Of a stretch of DNA of 64,000 nt, positions 37,353 through 47,451 are shown piece by piece (positions within the stretch are counted from its first letter, which is position 1; each line of letters begins with the position of its first letter). The notes beneath the pieces were generated by a model. That model was not told the origin of the DNA. It ran no database searches and saw only the letters and a program-made list of their open reading frames with translations. The translations under genes were made by a program, and so were the position numbers. Source of the DNA: Schlesneria paludicola DSM 18645 (GTDB taxonomy: Bacteria > Planctomycetota > Planctomycetia > Planctomycetales > Planctomycetaceae); the NCBI RefSeq assembly GCF_000255655.1, contig NZ_JH636435.1, positions 1,165,683 through 1,229,682 of the forward strand, in the 5' to 3' direction.

Positions 37353-38726
37353 CTATGCCATGATCCCCGTGACAGGTCGGCCAGTTGAAATGGGCAAGGG
37401 CCGATTCAGTTTGTCATGAACTTCGGTTTGAGGATTAATCCCGATCAGTTCGAAGACAGTCGCCATCAGATCTTCGAGCGGCACAGGATCTCGGTCAGGG
37501 TAGGCTCCATGCTTGTCGGACGCGCCATGCACGTGTCCACGTTTGGCACCGCCGCCCGCCAGCAGTGCCGTGTAGCACTGCGGCCAATGGTCTCGACTGA
37601 TATTCGCATTCAGCCGGGGCGTGCGACCAAATTCACCCATCCACACAATTAACGTGTCATCGAACAATCCGCGTTCTTTCAAGTCGGTGATCAAGGTGGG
37701 CAGTGTCTGCTCGGTCAACGGCAACTGATAGTCGGACAGAATGGGATACATACGCGTATTGTCGAAACCATGTGTGTCCCAGCCGCCTTCATTTGTCCGG
37801 CCACCAATTGTATTTGAGAAGTAGACATTCACGAACTTCACACCGGCTTCGACCAGGCGGCGTGCCAAAAGGCAACTCTGCCCGTAGGTCGTTCGGCCAT
37901 AGCGATCGCGCACCGACTGCGGTTCTGCCTCGAGGTTGAACGCATCCCGCACCTTCGACGAATTCAGCATCCCCAGCGTTCGTTCATAGTAGGCATTAAG
38001 CCCACGCGCCGCTGGCGATTGTTCGAGTTGCTGAATCTGACGATTGACGAGCTTCTGAATTTCACGACGACTCTGCAGCCGTTCTACGGTCAAGTCATTC
38101 GGAAGACTCAGTTCCGGCAACGAGAAACGTTTGTCGTTGGGATCAGACGTGACCAACAACGGATCATGCCCCTTGCCAAGAAAGCTGGCGTGCTGACCGG
38201 GAGTGATTTCACCATCGCGCAGAACATGCGGAAACGCGACGAACGTCGGCAGCCCGTTCACATTGGGGGCCAACCGATCCACGACAGATCCGTAGGCCGG
38301 AAAGAGATCCTGAGTATCGCGCAATCGAATGTCGTCGAGCGGCGGCGCGTGGCCTGTTAGTGCGTAGTAGGCCGCCGGATTGTGGTTCTTCATGTTATGA
38401 TGAACGGTTCGCACAAGCGTCACATCGTTCATCACAAGCGAGGTCTGGGGCAGGCGATCACAGATCTGAATCCCTGGCGAAGTAGTTTCAATGACCCCAT
38501 AGTGACTACGAATCCCGTCCGGAGCATTGGGCTTGGGATCGAATGTATCCAGATGACTGGGGCCGCCGAACTGATAAAGAAAGATGACCGATTTTGCTCT
38601 TGCCGGCTTGGCATCCGTCAAGTCGCCGGCATGAAGCAGTCTCGGCATCGTCAACCCAAAGAGGCCCATTCCGCCGATCTGCAGTGCCGTTCGCCGTGGA
38701 ATCTGATTCAAGCCAATCGATGACAT
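37353..38726 (-). CDS. DUF1501 protein (Tat-exported, sulfatase-like fold)
   Basis: A 457-residue protein of the DUF1501 family, very abundant in planctomycetes. A Tat motif (PRRTALQIGG) opens the protein. Family landmarks follow: 'VIFLYQFGGPSHLDTFDPKPNAP', 'HHNMKNHNPAAYYALTG', 'GGWDTHGFDN', 'IVWMGEFGRTPRLN', 'GRDHWP'-like 'SRDHWPQCYTALLAGGGAKRGHVHGASDKHGAYP'. The fold is of the alkaline-phosphatase/sulfatase type, but the activity is unknown. It sits 43 bases after the DUF1549/DUF1553 gene in the same direction, the usual planctomycete pairing. Ribosome site GGCGGAG. Confidence 0.93.
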   Translation of the reverse strand: MSSIGLNQIPRRTALQIGGMGLFGLTMPRLLHAGDLTDAKPARAKSVIFLYQFGGPSHLDTFDPKPNAPDGIRSHYGVIETTSPGIQICDRLPQTSLVMNDVTLVRTVHHNMKNHNPAAYYALTGHAPPLDDIRLRDTQDLFPAYGSVVDRLAPNVNGLPTFVAFPHVLRDGEITPGQHASFLGKGHDPLLVTSDPNDKRFSLPELSLPNDLTVERLQSRREIQKLVNRQIQQLEQSPAARGLNAYYERTLGMLNSSKVRDAFNLEAEPQSVRDRYGRTTYGQSCLLARRLVEAGVKFVNVYFSNTIGGRTNEGGWDTHGFDNTRMYPILSDYQLPLTEQTLPTLITDLKERGLFDDTLIVWMGEFGRTPRLNANISRDHWPQCYTALLAGGGAKRGHVHGASDKHGAYPDRDPVPLEDLMATVFELIGINPQTEVHDKLNRPLPISTGRPVTGIMA

Positions 38727-38769
38727 TCGTACAACTCCGCCAAAACTTGGGGGCCGCCCAAATGGACTG

Positions 38770-41097
38770 CTATCGCCTCAACAGAAACTCGTTCGAGTTG
38801 AACAGGCCCCACATCAGATCCTCAAACGCAGTCCGAGGACTGGTCGCCCGAGCCAAATAGCTCATCGCTGCTTGCAGTTCTTCGTCGGCTGGCGGACGAG
38901 TCAAGGTTGCCCAATAGAGATCTGTGATCATTTCACCGGTGGTCTGATTGGACGCCAGCAATTTGTCGAGACGATTTCCTTTGTGCGCCAGCATCTGATT
39001 GATTAACCCACCACTGACCAGTTGAAACGTCTGGCCCAAAGTGGTTTCATCAGAACGTTCGCAGTCGCACGACTGCAGGCGCGGGGGTTTGCCAAACAAC
39101 TTCAAGAATCGATCGGCATCGGTGAGCGAATTACTGCGAGTTCCGGTAACCCCCGGCAACTGCGCAGCACGACGGCCAGAAGGAACTCGCGAAAACTGCA
39201 ACGGAAGCTCGAGGACCTGACTGATTGAATCGAGTAACTGTTCCGCCGAATGCCGCCGCACGATGGCCCGACTGAAATTGATTTCATCAGACTGATTCGT
39301 TTCGTTGGCTTCCGATGAAAGTTGGTAAACCTTTGAATTGAGAATAACACGCAAGTAACTGCGTAAATCGAATGCCCCGTTGGCACGCGCCGAACGAGAA
39401 TCCGAAGCGTGCGCGGTCACAGATACGGCGGACGAATGCAACGAGTCACCATTCGCCATTCTCTTTGCCAGCGTTTGAAGCAGTTGCGGATTCGAAGCGG
39501 GGTTCGTTGCCCGGAAATCGTCGACCGGATCGACGATCCCCATTCCCATCACTTGCTGCCAGGTGCGGTTGGCCAACATCTGTACGAATCGATCATGCTG
39601 CGCATCGGTCAGCCAGTTCCCCAGTTCGACCAAGGGATCTTGAGCCGCATTCAATGGCGCGGCGTCTCCGAGAAACTTCGGAGCACGCGCACGATTGGTT
39701 CGCGGATCTTTGGCTTCACCCGTTTCGTTCAAAAAGACGATCTGCTCACCGTCGAACTCATGCTTGTCGTTCGAGTCGCGACGTCGATTCTCGAGAATCT
39801 TGTAATCGACCCGCGCAAACACATTTCCCCAACTGTAGTAGTCATCCTGCGTCCACTGATCGAACGGATGATTGTGACATTTGGAGCATTGGAGACGGAC
39901 ACCCAGAAACAGTTGTCCGACCGCTTCGGATCGTTCAAACGGAGTGCGCAACGCGCGATAAAAGTTTGCAGGTGGGACTTCGTAGGTACTACCTCGACCT
40001 GCGACGATTTCACGTGCGAACTGATCCAAGGGCTTGCCATGAACAAACGCATCACGCAGCCATGCATGAAAGTTCTCGACACCTTTTTGATCGAGTGTTT
40101 TCTCTTCAAGTCGCAACAGATCGGCCCACTTGAGCGCCCACCATTCGGCGAACTCGGGCCGTTCCAACATGTCGTTGATCACGGTCTCGCGTTTATTCAA
40201 CGATCGATCAGCGACAAAACGTCGCGCCTCGTCCGCTGACGGAGGATGCCCCAACAGGTCCAGACTCAACCGACGAATGAATGTCGCATCATCACAAACC
40301 GGTGAGGGGTTCATCTGAAGTTGTTTCAATTTCGCGAAAACAAGTTCGTCGACAAAATTCGCCGGTTCAGGACCAGACCATGTCACATCGGCACGGGTGG
40401 GTAGGAACGCGATTCGTACAGGAGTTTGCTGGTTGAGAAACCGAACCAATACCGTCGTTTCCCCGACGGTATGACCTGTAACCAGACCATCGTGCGAAAC
40501 CTCGGCAATGGGGCGGGAAGTCTCATAGACCGCGACTGACGAAACATCGCGGACCGTCCCATCCGAGAATCGCGCGGTTGCGATCACCTGCTGTCGCCAG
40601 CCAGTGGCGGAATCCGAAAGCACTCCATCTGCGGCGGACAAATAGACTTCTTGAGGGGTGACATCCAGTTTGACAAGTTGCGCGCGGTCTTTCAGATCAT
40701 CTGGCATGCCCACCGAGATCCATTCGCGAAGAATTTGATATTCGGGCGAATCGATGCTAAATCGTTTTCCCCCCTCATGCGCCATTTGCATCGACGGTTT
40801 GAGGAGGAGCAGGCTGCGATCAGGGTCGCCACTATTCGTTCTGCGTCCGAACAAATCGTGCGTTAGGACTAGATAATCCGCATCGGGATCTTGTCCTCGC
40901 AACGAGATCTGAAACCCGCCTTTGCCACGTGCGTTTCCGTGACAGGTCCCCAGATTGCAGCCCGCCTTCGAAAGGACCGCCATCACATCGTTGCGAAACG
41001 AGATGTCGGCCGCATCGCACCTCGCTGCGCATGCAAGCACAACGGTTCCGATCGCGTACAACAAGAAACTGGATACAATTGCTCGCTGATTCAACAC
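38770..41097 (-). CDS. DUF1549/DUF1553 cytochrome-like protein
   Basis: A 775-residue exported protein. A signal peptide (to ...CAARCDAAD) is followed by a planctomycete cytochrome-like segment with a CX4CH motif (C47, C52, H53), then a bacterial Ig-like (Big_2) domain near 140-225 ('VIATARFSDGTVRDVSSVAVYE'). DUF1549 comes next ('FVDELVFAKLKQLQMNPSPVCDDATFIRRLSLDLLGHPPSADE'), with a second heme-like CxxCH (CSKCHNHPFDQW), and DUF1553 at the C-terminus ('RTWQQVMGMGIVDPVDDFRATNPASNP'). It may handle electrons outside the inner membrane together with DUF1501, but this is not proven. The frame begins at a TTG (41118). The GTG at 41097 has CGGAG at good distance and is preferred. Confidence 0.9.
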   Translation of the reverse strand: MLNQRAIVSSFLLYAIGTVVLACAARCDAADISFRNDVMAVLSKAGCNLGTCHGNARGKGGFQISLRGQDPDADYLVLTHDLFGRRTNSGDPDRSLLLLKPSMQMAHEGGKRFSIDSPEYQILREWISVGMPDDLKDRAQLVKLDVTPQEVYLSAADGVLSDSATGWRQQVIATARFSDGTVRDVSSVAVYETSRPIAEVSHDGLVTGHTVGETTVLVRFLNQQTPVRIAFLPTRADVTWSGPEPANFVDELVFAKLKQLQMNPSPVCDDATFIRRLSLDLLGHPPSADEARRFVADRSLNKRETVINDMLERPEFAEWWALKWADLLRLEEKTLDQKGVENFHAWLRDAFVHGKPLDQFAREIVAGRGSTYEVPPANFYRALRTPFERSEAVGQLFLGVRLQCSKCHNHPFDQWTQDDYYSWGNVFARVDYKILENRRRDSNDKHEFDGEQIVFLNETGEAKDPRTNRARAPKFLGDAAPLNAAQDPLVELGNWLTDAQHDRFVQMLANRTWQQVMGMGIVDPVDDFRATNPASNPQLLQTLAKRMANGDSLHSSAVSVTAHASDSRSARANGAFDLRSYLRVILNSKVYQLSSEANETNQSDEINFSRAIVRRHSAEQLLDSISQVLELPLQFSRVPSGRRAAQLPGVTGTRSNSLTDADRFLKLFGKPPRLQSCDCERSDETTLGQTFQLVSGGLINQMLAHKGNRLDKLLASNQTTGEMITDLYWATLTRPPADEELQAAMSYLARATSPRTAFEDLMWGLFNSNEFLLRR

Positions 41098-41549
41098 ATT
41101 CCACTCCGCCGCAATCAAACGACCGCTGTTCGAGGACGTGCGATTCTACTCGCGAAATCAACCATTCGAAAGTGCTTATTCGTTTGTCGATGGAAGTACC
41201 GCGAACGCGCCACCCGATGTGTCAACATCATTGGGACATCGAATCTTGCGACACTCACATCCGACAGGTCGGCGAGCGCGGCGATCGACCCAGCCCTTGT
41301 AATGTGGTCTCCGTCCATGCAGATTGGTATGCAGGATTGTTCTCGCTTCAAAATCTGAATTGCTTGGGGTGACGTTGCATCGTCGACTCCCTTCGTTTTT
41401 TGATTTCAGGTACTCGTGGCCAGGCCATTCTGTCCTTGCCAGTTCGTTGGCCTGCTCGCAACGAGTTCTTCGACGTATCAAATTCGGTTTGAAGCCGCCT
41501 TAGCAATGCTGCCCGATTTTTGTATCGCATACGTGTCAGGACAAGAGCA
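41098..41549. other. Divergent region between the DUF1549 and GxGYxYP genes
   Basis: About 450 bases between divergent genes. Overlapping open frames on both strands look like shadows. It should carry two promoters, neither of which I can define. No strong hairpin or RNA gene is seen. Confidence 0.45.
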
Positions 41550-43352
41550 ATGACGAATGACCGAATCCAATCGTACTTCGGATTGGCACTGACAATTACA
41601 GTCAGCACCCTCAGCATTTCGAGCGGACTCAGCGCACAAGAAGGGCGTTGGTGGGCCACGCAAACCGCTCCCAAGTCCGTCGTACGCACAATCGAGCAAT
41701 CGAAATTCCCGTCGGTCGATCGAGCTTACGACATGCTGGTCCAATCTGTTGCCGGCCTGGCCGCGAAGGCCGTGAATGAAGGACGTAGCGACCAACTCGT
41801 CTGGGTCGCGACAACGAACATTGAAATCGAACAGTGGTATGCTCTGATGATCAAGGAACATCCTGAATGGGAAACACATACCGAATTTGAACCCTGGGCG
41901 CTGGTGGATCACTTCTTCCGCAAGAATGTGATTAAGGGCTATATCCTGTATTCCGCTGATAAATCGGAACGGCCGAACTTTGAATATGCCAAGGACATGA
42001 ATTCGTCCGTGAACGTCGCGACCAGCCTCGCAGGAGCGCTCAATGGAGTCCTGATCGAAGAACGACTGCAGGCACAGGCCGAAACCTATGGACTGAAACA
42101 GTTGGCCGATGCCCGCGAAATGTCGCAGTCAGAATGCTTCGAGCGGTACAAAGATCAATTCAGCCGGCAGATGCTGTGCACGCAGGACCCCAAGAAGGCA
42201 AACGTCCGTGACCTGGCCATTGCCCACAATGCAATGACGGTTTATGGAGACGATGCCGTGGTCGCCAAAGCAATGTCATGGCTGGAACCATTGTCCCCCA
42301 TCCTGGGATGGAACGGCGGTGATGAGTTCGAGACCACAAAACTCTCGAGCATTCACGGTCATTTTCAGACCGCCACGGACTGGTGCATGAACCTGCCAGT
42401 TCTGATGGCAGGCAGTGAGCATGCCACTCCCCCGAAAGTGCCTCATCTCGCCCCGCAAGAAATCGACTGGAACGACACACGGAGCGTGGTGAGTTTCGTC
42501 ATGAGCGATGGCGACAATATTCAGTGGTCCGAGACAAGTTTTTTCCTGTCAAATCAAAGCTATTGGAACAGTCCCGATCGCGGCCAAATCCCCTTCGGCT
42601 GGTCATGTTGTTTTTCACATCTCACTCAACTCGCTCCGACAATCACCGACTTTGCGATCACCACGCGGACCAGGAACGATGACTTCATCGAGTGGGGAGG
42701 GGGCTATTATTACCCCGACTTGTTTGGTGAAGCGACGCCGAACCGCTGGGAATTGCTTGCAAAACACGCGGCGAAAACCTGGGCGCTGATGCGCCGAAAC
42801 GACACGCGCATTGTCGGCTTCAATGTGTGGCACCCGGAATCGGCCGACGCTCGCAAGTCGTACGAAGTTTTTGCGGGCCAAACCGAGGACCTGCTCGCGA
42901 TCTTCGTCTTTCAATATGCCCCGTACGAAGGCGGTGCCGGAAAGACCTATTGGGTCAAAGACCGAAACGGGGTCGAAATCCCGGTGATCACGGCTCGGTA
43001 TTCGATTTGGGAACACTCGAACAATCGCCCTCGAAGTGGGACTCCAGCAAAAGTTGCACGCGAAATCGTTGAGTCCGTCTCGGCGAGTGACACCGAACCA
43101 CGCTATGACTGGGCGGTCGTACATGCCTGGTCCTATTTCCGCCCCATCAAGGACACAGACGACGATGGCGAGAACATGCCGCAAGCCGATGCCGAATCAA
43201 AAGGCGGTATTCGCGGTTACACCCCAGTCACATGGTGCGTTCAGCGTCTTCCGAAAAACATCGCCGTCGTGGGTCCCGAAGAACTGGTCTGGCGACTGCG
43301 AATGAAGCACGATCCCGAGACGACGAAACGACTGTTTGGCGAAATCAAATAG
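41550..43352 (+). CDS. GxGYxYP-family secreted protein (putative glycoside hydrolase)
   Basis: A 600-residue protein with a signal peptide (…LSISSGLSAQ|EG). The family name motif is present as GGGYYYPD (about 383-390). Other family-like segments are 'VVSFVMSDGDNIQWSETSFF', 'IPFGWSCCFSHLTQLAPTI' and 'VVGPEELVWRLRMKHDPETTKRLFG'. This family is thought to contain carbohydrate-active enzymes, but no activity is established to my knowledge. The ATG at 41550 is chosen over 41520 because it gives a proper signal peptide. It stands alone, with 210 bases to the next gene. Confidence 0.82.
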   Translation: MTNDRIQSYFGLALTITVSTLSISSGLSAQEGRWWATQTAPKSVVRTIEQSKFPSVDRAYDMLVQSVAGLAAKAVNEGRSDQLVWVATTNIEIEQWYALMIKEHPEWETHTEFEPWALVDHFFRKNVIKGYILYSADKSERPNFEYAKDMNSSVNVATSLAGALNGVLIEERLQAQAETYGLKQLADAREMSQSECFERYKDQFSRQMLCTQDPKKANVRDLAIAHNAMTVYGDDAVVAKAMSWLEPLSPILGWNGGDEFETTKLSSIHGHFQTATDWCMNLPVLMAGSEHATPPKVPHLAPQEIDWNDTRSVVSFVMSDGDNIQWSETSFFLSNQSYWNSPDRGQIPFGWSCCFSHLTQLAPTITDFAITTRTRNDDFIEWGGGYYYPDLFGEATPNRWELLAKHAAKTWALMRRNDTRIVGFNVWHPESADARKSYEVFAGQTEDLLAIFVFQYAPYEGGAGKTYWVKDRNGVEIPVITARYSIWEHSNNRPRSGTPAKVAREIVESVSASDTEPRYDWAVVHAWSYFRPIKDTDDDGENMPQADAESKGGIRGYTPVTWCVQRLPKNIAVVGPEELVWRLRMKHDPETTKRLFGEIK

Positions 43353-43562
43353 TCCGATTGAGCACCAATTCGGCAACGAATATGGATTTGTCCCTATCCT
43401 CACCTTTTTGAGCGCGGCCCAAGAGACACTCGAGCTGGCATGCGGTAACTTGTTGACACAAGAGACATATTGCCTTATCACCATCCCTTGAATGATTGGT
43501 GGCGGCGACTCATCAGCGTTCCGCAACAAAAATCCGTGGGGGTGTAGAAGGGACTACGCATC

Positions 43563-45176
43563 ATGAACGCGGCCCAATTCCGACGTTCGATTCTTCGCGT
43601 TCGCGTCCTGATGCCACTCATTGGCTTGATCGGAATCGGTGGCTTTTGGGGGTTCCGGCAACTGTCGCGCGCGTCATACATCGCGCCGGCATTCGAAAAC
43701 GGCGGAGAAATCAAAGTTGTCGTGACTGATGAACAGGGCAACCGAATCCAAGACGCTTTGATTGTTCCGCATGGACTGCGCGCTTTGCAAGATCCCATGA
43801 CCGGATACTCATGGAGCGAGGACGAGCATGGTCCTAGAACGATTTATGCGACGGACCAAGATGGAGTCGTCAATCTCCAGTATCCTAAGTGGGTCACGCT
43901 TCAGAGTGGTACCTTGACTTCAGGAGTCATCCTCTACGCGTCACATCCTCAGTACTGTTCAAAGTGGTCGATTGAATGTCCGATCGCGAATGTGGACGCA
44001 ATCCAACCTGTGCACCGGGTGAAGTTGATTCAAGGTGGGCAAATCAGGGCCAAAGGGAATCGTTCCAACCCGAATGAACCGCTGGGATCGGTCTACGCAC
44101 ATCTCTCCAATGGAGACTTCGCAACTGCCTGGAAAGACGACGGAAATTCCAAGATTTCTCCCGTCTATGCCCCCGGCCCCCACGTTGCGCGAATCATCGA
44201 CCAGACGGATCCTGACAACCTTCAGTTCAGTGATCCCATCCATGTTGACCTGGTCGCGGGCCAAATCGTCGACGTTGACGTCGTGGTTCGCCCGGGAATG
44301 CGGTTTCGTGGAAAACTGGATACGCCGCCCCCCGTGACCAATGGCTTTGTCGTTGTGACTGTCGTGGATCTCGTCTCGCCCACCGCCACGCGACACGACG
44401 AATGCGCTTGCTGGCGAACGTGGACCACGGTCAACGAGACGGGCGAGTTCGAACTACATTCGCTACCGCCCACATCATCGATCACATTGCATGCCTGGTG
44501 CGATGGATATGTCAGTCAAAACCCAGATCCTACGTCGATCCCCCATTACGCGGCCTCAACACACCGCGGATCGCTCCCTCAGTTCATCGACGTCAAACCA
44601 AGCGATGCCGTGCATACCATTCCTATGGAAGCCTGTGCGCAATTCGAAGTGACCATAACAGACACCAACGGACGCCCGCTGGAAGGGGTTGAAGCACACC
44701 TCAACCCCAACATTCTGGTCGGGGTCGGTGGAATGACCCTGTTTGGATACTCGACTCGAGCGGAAACACGCCATCCACGTCAATACGCATCGTTCAAGGA
44801 GCAAATCAACGATCAGATGCAAGCTTTTCGCTTCATAATGTCCGCCCAAGATGAGAACGATTTACGGCCGACTTATGGCGGAAAAACGGACGCGAACGGA
44901 AAGTGTCGAATTGATCATTTACCAAGTGCAGACAATCAGGCGTTGTGGATCTCGCATCCCGACTGGGTCGTGAAGGACCAGGCGACGCCTCCATTTCACA
45001 GTTCGATCCGGCCAGAATTGAGATCGGGGGAATTGACCAAACTGAGTGTTCAACTGGTCCGCAAGCCAGCGTTAACCCCCAATATGCTCAAGGCCCCAGC
45101 GCCCGCAAACGCCATAAAGCCGCCCACCGTCCTTCAAAGGACGATCGAAAATCTGAAACGGCTCATTGGCATCTAA
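43563..45176 (+). CDS. Membrane-anchored protein with carboxypeptidase-regulatory-like domains
   Basis: A 537-residue protein. Residues about 14-33 form one membrane helix (VLMPLIGLIGIGGFWGF) and no cleavage site is seen, so the bulk should lie outside the cytoplasm on a single anchor. Three or four beta-sandwich segments follow, of the carboxypeptidase-regulatory or transthyretin-like kind: 'IKVVVTDEQGNRIQDALIVP', 'FEVTITDTNGRPLEGVEAHL', 'GKTDANGKCRIDHLPSADNQALWISH'. These repeat the pattern 'V.D..G.P...A.V' then 'T..(D/N)G.....LP'. No catalytic site is visible. Function unknown. The ATG has AAGGGA upstream. Confidence 0.65.
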   Translation: MNAAQFRRSILRVRVLMPLIGLIGIGGFWGFRQLSRASYIAPAFENGGEIKVVVTDEQGNRIQDALIVPHGLRALQDPMTGYSWSEDEHGPRTIYATDQDGVVNLQYPKWVTLQSGTLTSGVILYASHPQYCSKWSIECPIANVDAIQPVHRVKLIQGGQIRAKGNRSNPNEPLGSVYAHLSNGDFATAWKDDGNSKISPVYAPGPHVARIIDQTDPDNLQFSDPIHVDLVAGQIVDVDVVVRPGMRFRGKLDTPPPVTNGFVVVTVVDLVSPTATRHDECACWRTWTTVNETGEFELHSLPPTSSITLHAWCDGYVSQNPDPTSIPHYAASTHRGSLPQFIDVKPSDAVHTIPMEACAQFEVTITDTNGRPLEGVEAHLNPNILVGVGGMTLFGYSTRAETRHPRQYASFKEQINDQMQAFRFIMSAQDENDLRPTYGGKTDANGKCRIDHLPSADNQALWISHPDWVVKDQATPPFHSSIRPELRSGELTKLSVQLVRKPALTPNMLKAPAPANAIKPPTVLQRTIENLKRLIGI

Positions 45177-45319
45177 CCTGAAGCTTGTCGTCAGGCAACC
45201 TGAGGTGCCTGACCCAGCTTTATCGACAGGATGCGAAGAGCCTTTCCGGGGGCTCGATCATGGATCGATAACGGCGGCGTTCACTCGTTCCCAAACCTCC
45301 GGCTTTCAACCTTCCCTTA

Positions 45320-45341
45320 TTGCCAAGCTCCCACTTGGCAA
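45320..45341. repeat. REP-like palindrome 1
   Basis: TTGCCAAG, spacer CTCCCA, CTTGGCAA: eight perfect pairs, then CG. Related copies lie at 45483 and 45584. Confidence 0.6.
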
Positions 45342-45482
45342 CGCCTCACGCGATCTCAGTCTCTGCCAAACGGGAAATCGTGGCGAGCCGCTGCTTGCAC
45401 ACTCCAAGTACGGCGAAGCATTCCCAAACAGGAGTTATTGACGTTGCGCCGTTTTGAGATTGGATCAATTTGAGACGTCCTC

Positions 45483-45506
45483 GTTGCCAAGCACCTACTT
45501 GGTAAC
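45483..45506. repeat. REP-like palindrome 2
   Basis: GTTGCCAAG, spacer CACCTA, CTTGGTAAC: eight of nine pairs, with one position a C/T variant. It shares core and spacing with palindrome 1. Confidence 0.6.
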
Positions 45507-45583
45507 GCTTCTTGCGATTCGATCTTCAGTCACGCAGAAAAGTGGCCTTGGACCGAAGTTCACATTTCTGTCGTGTAGGCAGC

Positions 45584-45600
45584 GTTGCAAGCTTGGTAAC
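45584..45600. repeat. REP-like palindrome 3 (shortened)
   Basis: GTTGCAAGCTTGGTAAC, a collapsed version of the same element with the central spacer missing. Confidence 0.5.
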
Positions 45601-45908
45601 GAGGGGATTTCTTCAATCACAGGCAAAAAGGGCAACTTCGAAATCAGGCGTTTAGGAACAAGGAAAACCACGAATTGCGCATTCACGCAAACGGTTCGCA
45701 AATCCACGCATGGATCGTTCATCTCGAATTCACGTCGGTCGTTCACGGGTGATTCAGGTTCGAGGTCTATTTTATTGATCGAGCGGACTTCGATCGTTTG
45801 CGCAGGGTGGTTCACCGCGATCGTCGATCCGCAGCCTCGACGGGAATCAACGGGATGTTGCTTCCCCTCCGTCATTTCGCCAACGCCGTGTTATCGAAGG
45901 AAGAAACT

Positions 45909-47429
45909 ATGCCAATTAAAGTGCTCACTCTGGTCTGCGGACTCGCTTGTGGACTCGGCATTTCGGCAGCCGTCAATGCCGCAAAAGATCGTGAACCCGC
46001 TTCGTCACGTCAAACTCGTGACGAAGGCCGAACGCGTTCCCGTCAGGGACACAATCGCGTTGATCGTCACGACAACGGTGACTTTGACGACGAGGACGAT
46101 GTCGTCGCTGACAGGGATCACGGCGATCGTCGATTCCGAGACGCGGACGTCACATCGGAACGCCGCGACATGCACGACGACCACATCCGATTGGCCGCTT
46201 GGGAATCGCGTGGCCGCGGTCGCGATGATGACGACCGTCGACGTTCTGGCGTCGCGCGGCGCGATCGAGGTCGTGATGAGCGGCGCGGGGCGCAACGAGA
46301 CGGTGAACGACAAGTCTCGCGACGTCACCGATCCGATTCTGGTCGACCACATGGCCCTCGCATCGCGTCACATCGAAGTGGTGAGGAACGCGGCCGAAGT
46401 GACTGGAACCGATCCGATCGACACCACGGACACCGTTCATTCCGCCACGATGGTGTTGGACATCGACATGGACACCAATTCGCACAAGGGCGAGACTGTC
46501 ACGGCGGAAACTGGCGGCACGGATCGCATGGGTATCGACATCGCATCGACCGCCACGGTTCACACGAGGGGCACCGGTTCGCACATCATGGACATGGTTC
46601 ACACCGCGGACATCACCACCATCAATTTGCTCGCCACCATCACTTCCGAGATGGTGGGCACCACCGCACATGGCACCATCGTGGATTTGAGGGACATCAT
46701 TTCGCCCGGCACGAGCACGGATTCGGTGGTCACGGCCATCATCGACACCACCCGCATTTCCATGGGCGTCGGCATTTTGGACCGGTCGGTGGACACTTTG
46801 CGCGACGTGTGGACGATCGTCGATTCTCAAGACCTGACGGTCACTTCCCACCACATGGGCCCCTATTTGGTCGAATTGACTCAAACAACGACGGAAAGAT
46901 TACCAAAGACGAAGTCTTGAAGGTCTATACCGCGTTGGATAAGAACAATGACGGGTCAGTGACACGCGACGAGATTGCGAAAGCAATCCATTCCGGCTTC
47001 AAACCCGGTGCAGACGACGCGAACAAGGATGCTCGTCCAGAGAGACATCGACATAGCAATCATGGACGCCCTCATGCTGGTCCAGGCCAACCAGGGCCAG
47101 GACGTCACGGCCCTCCCTCGGCGGAAGGACTGCTGGAACGATTTGACAAAGCCAAAAAGGGATCATTGTCGAAAGACGATGTTCCAGAACACCTTTGGAA
47201 TCGACTCTCGAACGCAGACACCAACAAAGATGGTGTTGTATCAAAAGACGAATTGGAGACGCATTTCAAAAACCTGCCACCACGGGGATCTCGTCCAGAT
47301 AAACCTGCCGAGAAACAGCCGAAGGAAGAAGTGAAGCCGCAAGAGCCAAAACCTGACGATTCAAAACCTCAGGCGAAGGTGAACGACTCCGATGTCCCTG
47401 CGGATGCGGCAACCGTTTCAAACGCGTAA
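45909..47429 (+). CDS. Exported His/Arg-rich EF-hand protein
   Basis: A 506-residue protein with a signal peptide (…GLGISAAVNAA|KD). Residues about 30-310 are low-complexity, first Asp/Arg-rich, then very His-rich (e.g. HHGHGSHRGHHHHQF), a likely metal-binding tract. Calcium-binding EF-hand loops follow: DSNNDGKITKDE (about 323-334), DKNNDGSVTRDE (about 339-350) and DTNKDGVVSKDE (about 437-448), with a degenerate DKAKKGSLSKDD loop just before the last. The end is Lys/Pro/Glu-rich. It probably binds Ca2+ plus a transition metal at the cell surface. A second frame over 45454-46920 is open only because of the repetitive composition. Ribosome site GAAGGAAG. Confidence 0.8.
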   Translation: MPIKVLTLVCGLACGLGISAAVNAAKDREPASSRQTRDEGRTRSRQGHNRVDRHDNGDFDDEDDVVADRDHGDRRFRDADVTSERRDMHDDHIRLAAWESRGRGRDDDDRRRSGVARRDRGRDERRGAQRDGERQVSRRHRSDSGRPHGPRIASHRSGEERGRSDWNRSDRHHGHRSFRHDGVGHRHGHQFAQGRDCHGGNWRHGSHGYRHRIDRHGSHEGHRFAHHGHGSHRGHHHHQFARHHHFRDGGHHRTWHHRGFEGHHFARHEHGFGGHGHHRHHPHFHGRRHFGPVGGHFARRVDDRRFSRPDGHFPPHGPLFGRIDSNNDGKITKDEVLKVYTALDKNNDGSVTRDEIAKAIHSGFKPGADDANKDARPERHRHSNHGRPHAGPGQPGPGRHGPPSAEGLLERFDKAKKGSLSKDDVPEHLWNRLSNADTNKDGVVSKDELETHFKNLPPRGSRPDKPAEKQPKEEVKPQEPKPDDSKPQAKVNDSDVPADAATVSNA

Positions 47430-47451
47430 GCATTTTGCTGAAAATCGCCGT

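Larger units (their letters stand above)
45177..45908. other. Gene-free region with REP-like palindromes
   Basis: 730 bases between two rightward genes, without a convincing gene. It holds at least three related palindromes (annotated separately) plus partial 'CGTTCCCAAAC' and 'CATTCCCAAACAGGAG' segments at about 45289-45300 and 45420-45434 that resemble halves of the same kind of element. The last 30 bases carry the ribosome site of the EF-hand gene. Confidence 0.6.

Noticed and set aside
41176-41481. Overlapping frames between the DUF1549 and GxGYxYP genes
   Set aside because: Several frames on both strands cover the same bases, none with a ribosome site or recognisable fold.
45454-46920. 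A 488-codon open frame overlapping the EF-hand gene in another frame
   Set aside because: It is open because of repetitive His/Arg/Asp codon composition. It has no ribosome site, family character or signal peptide, while the EF-hand frame has all three.
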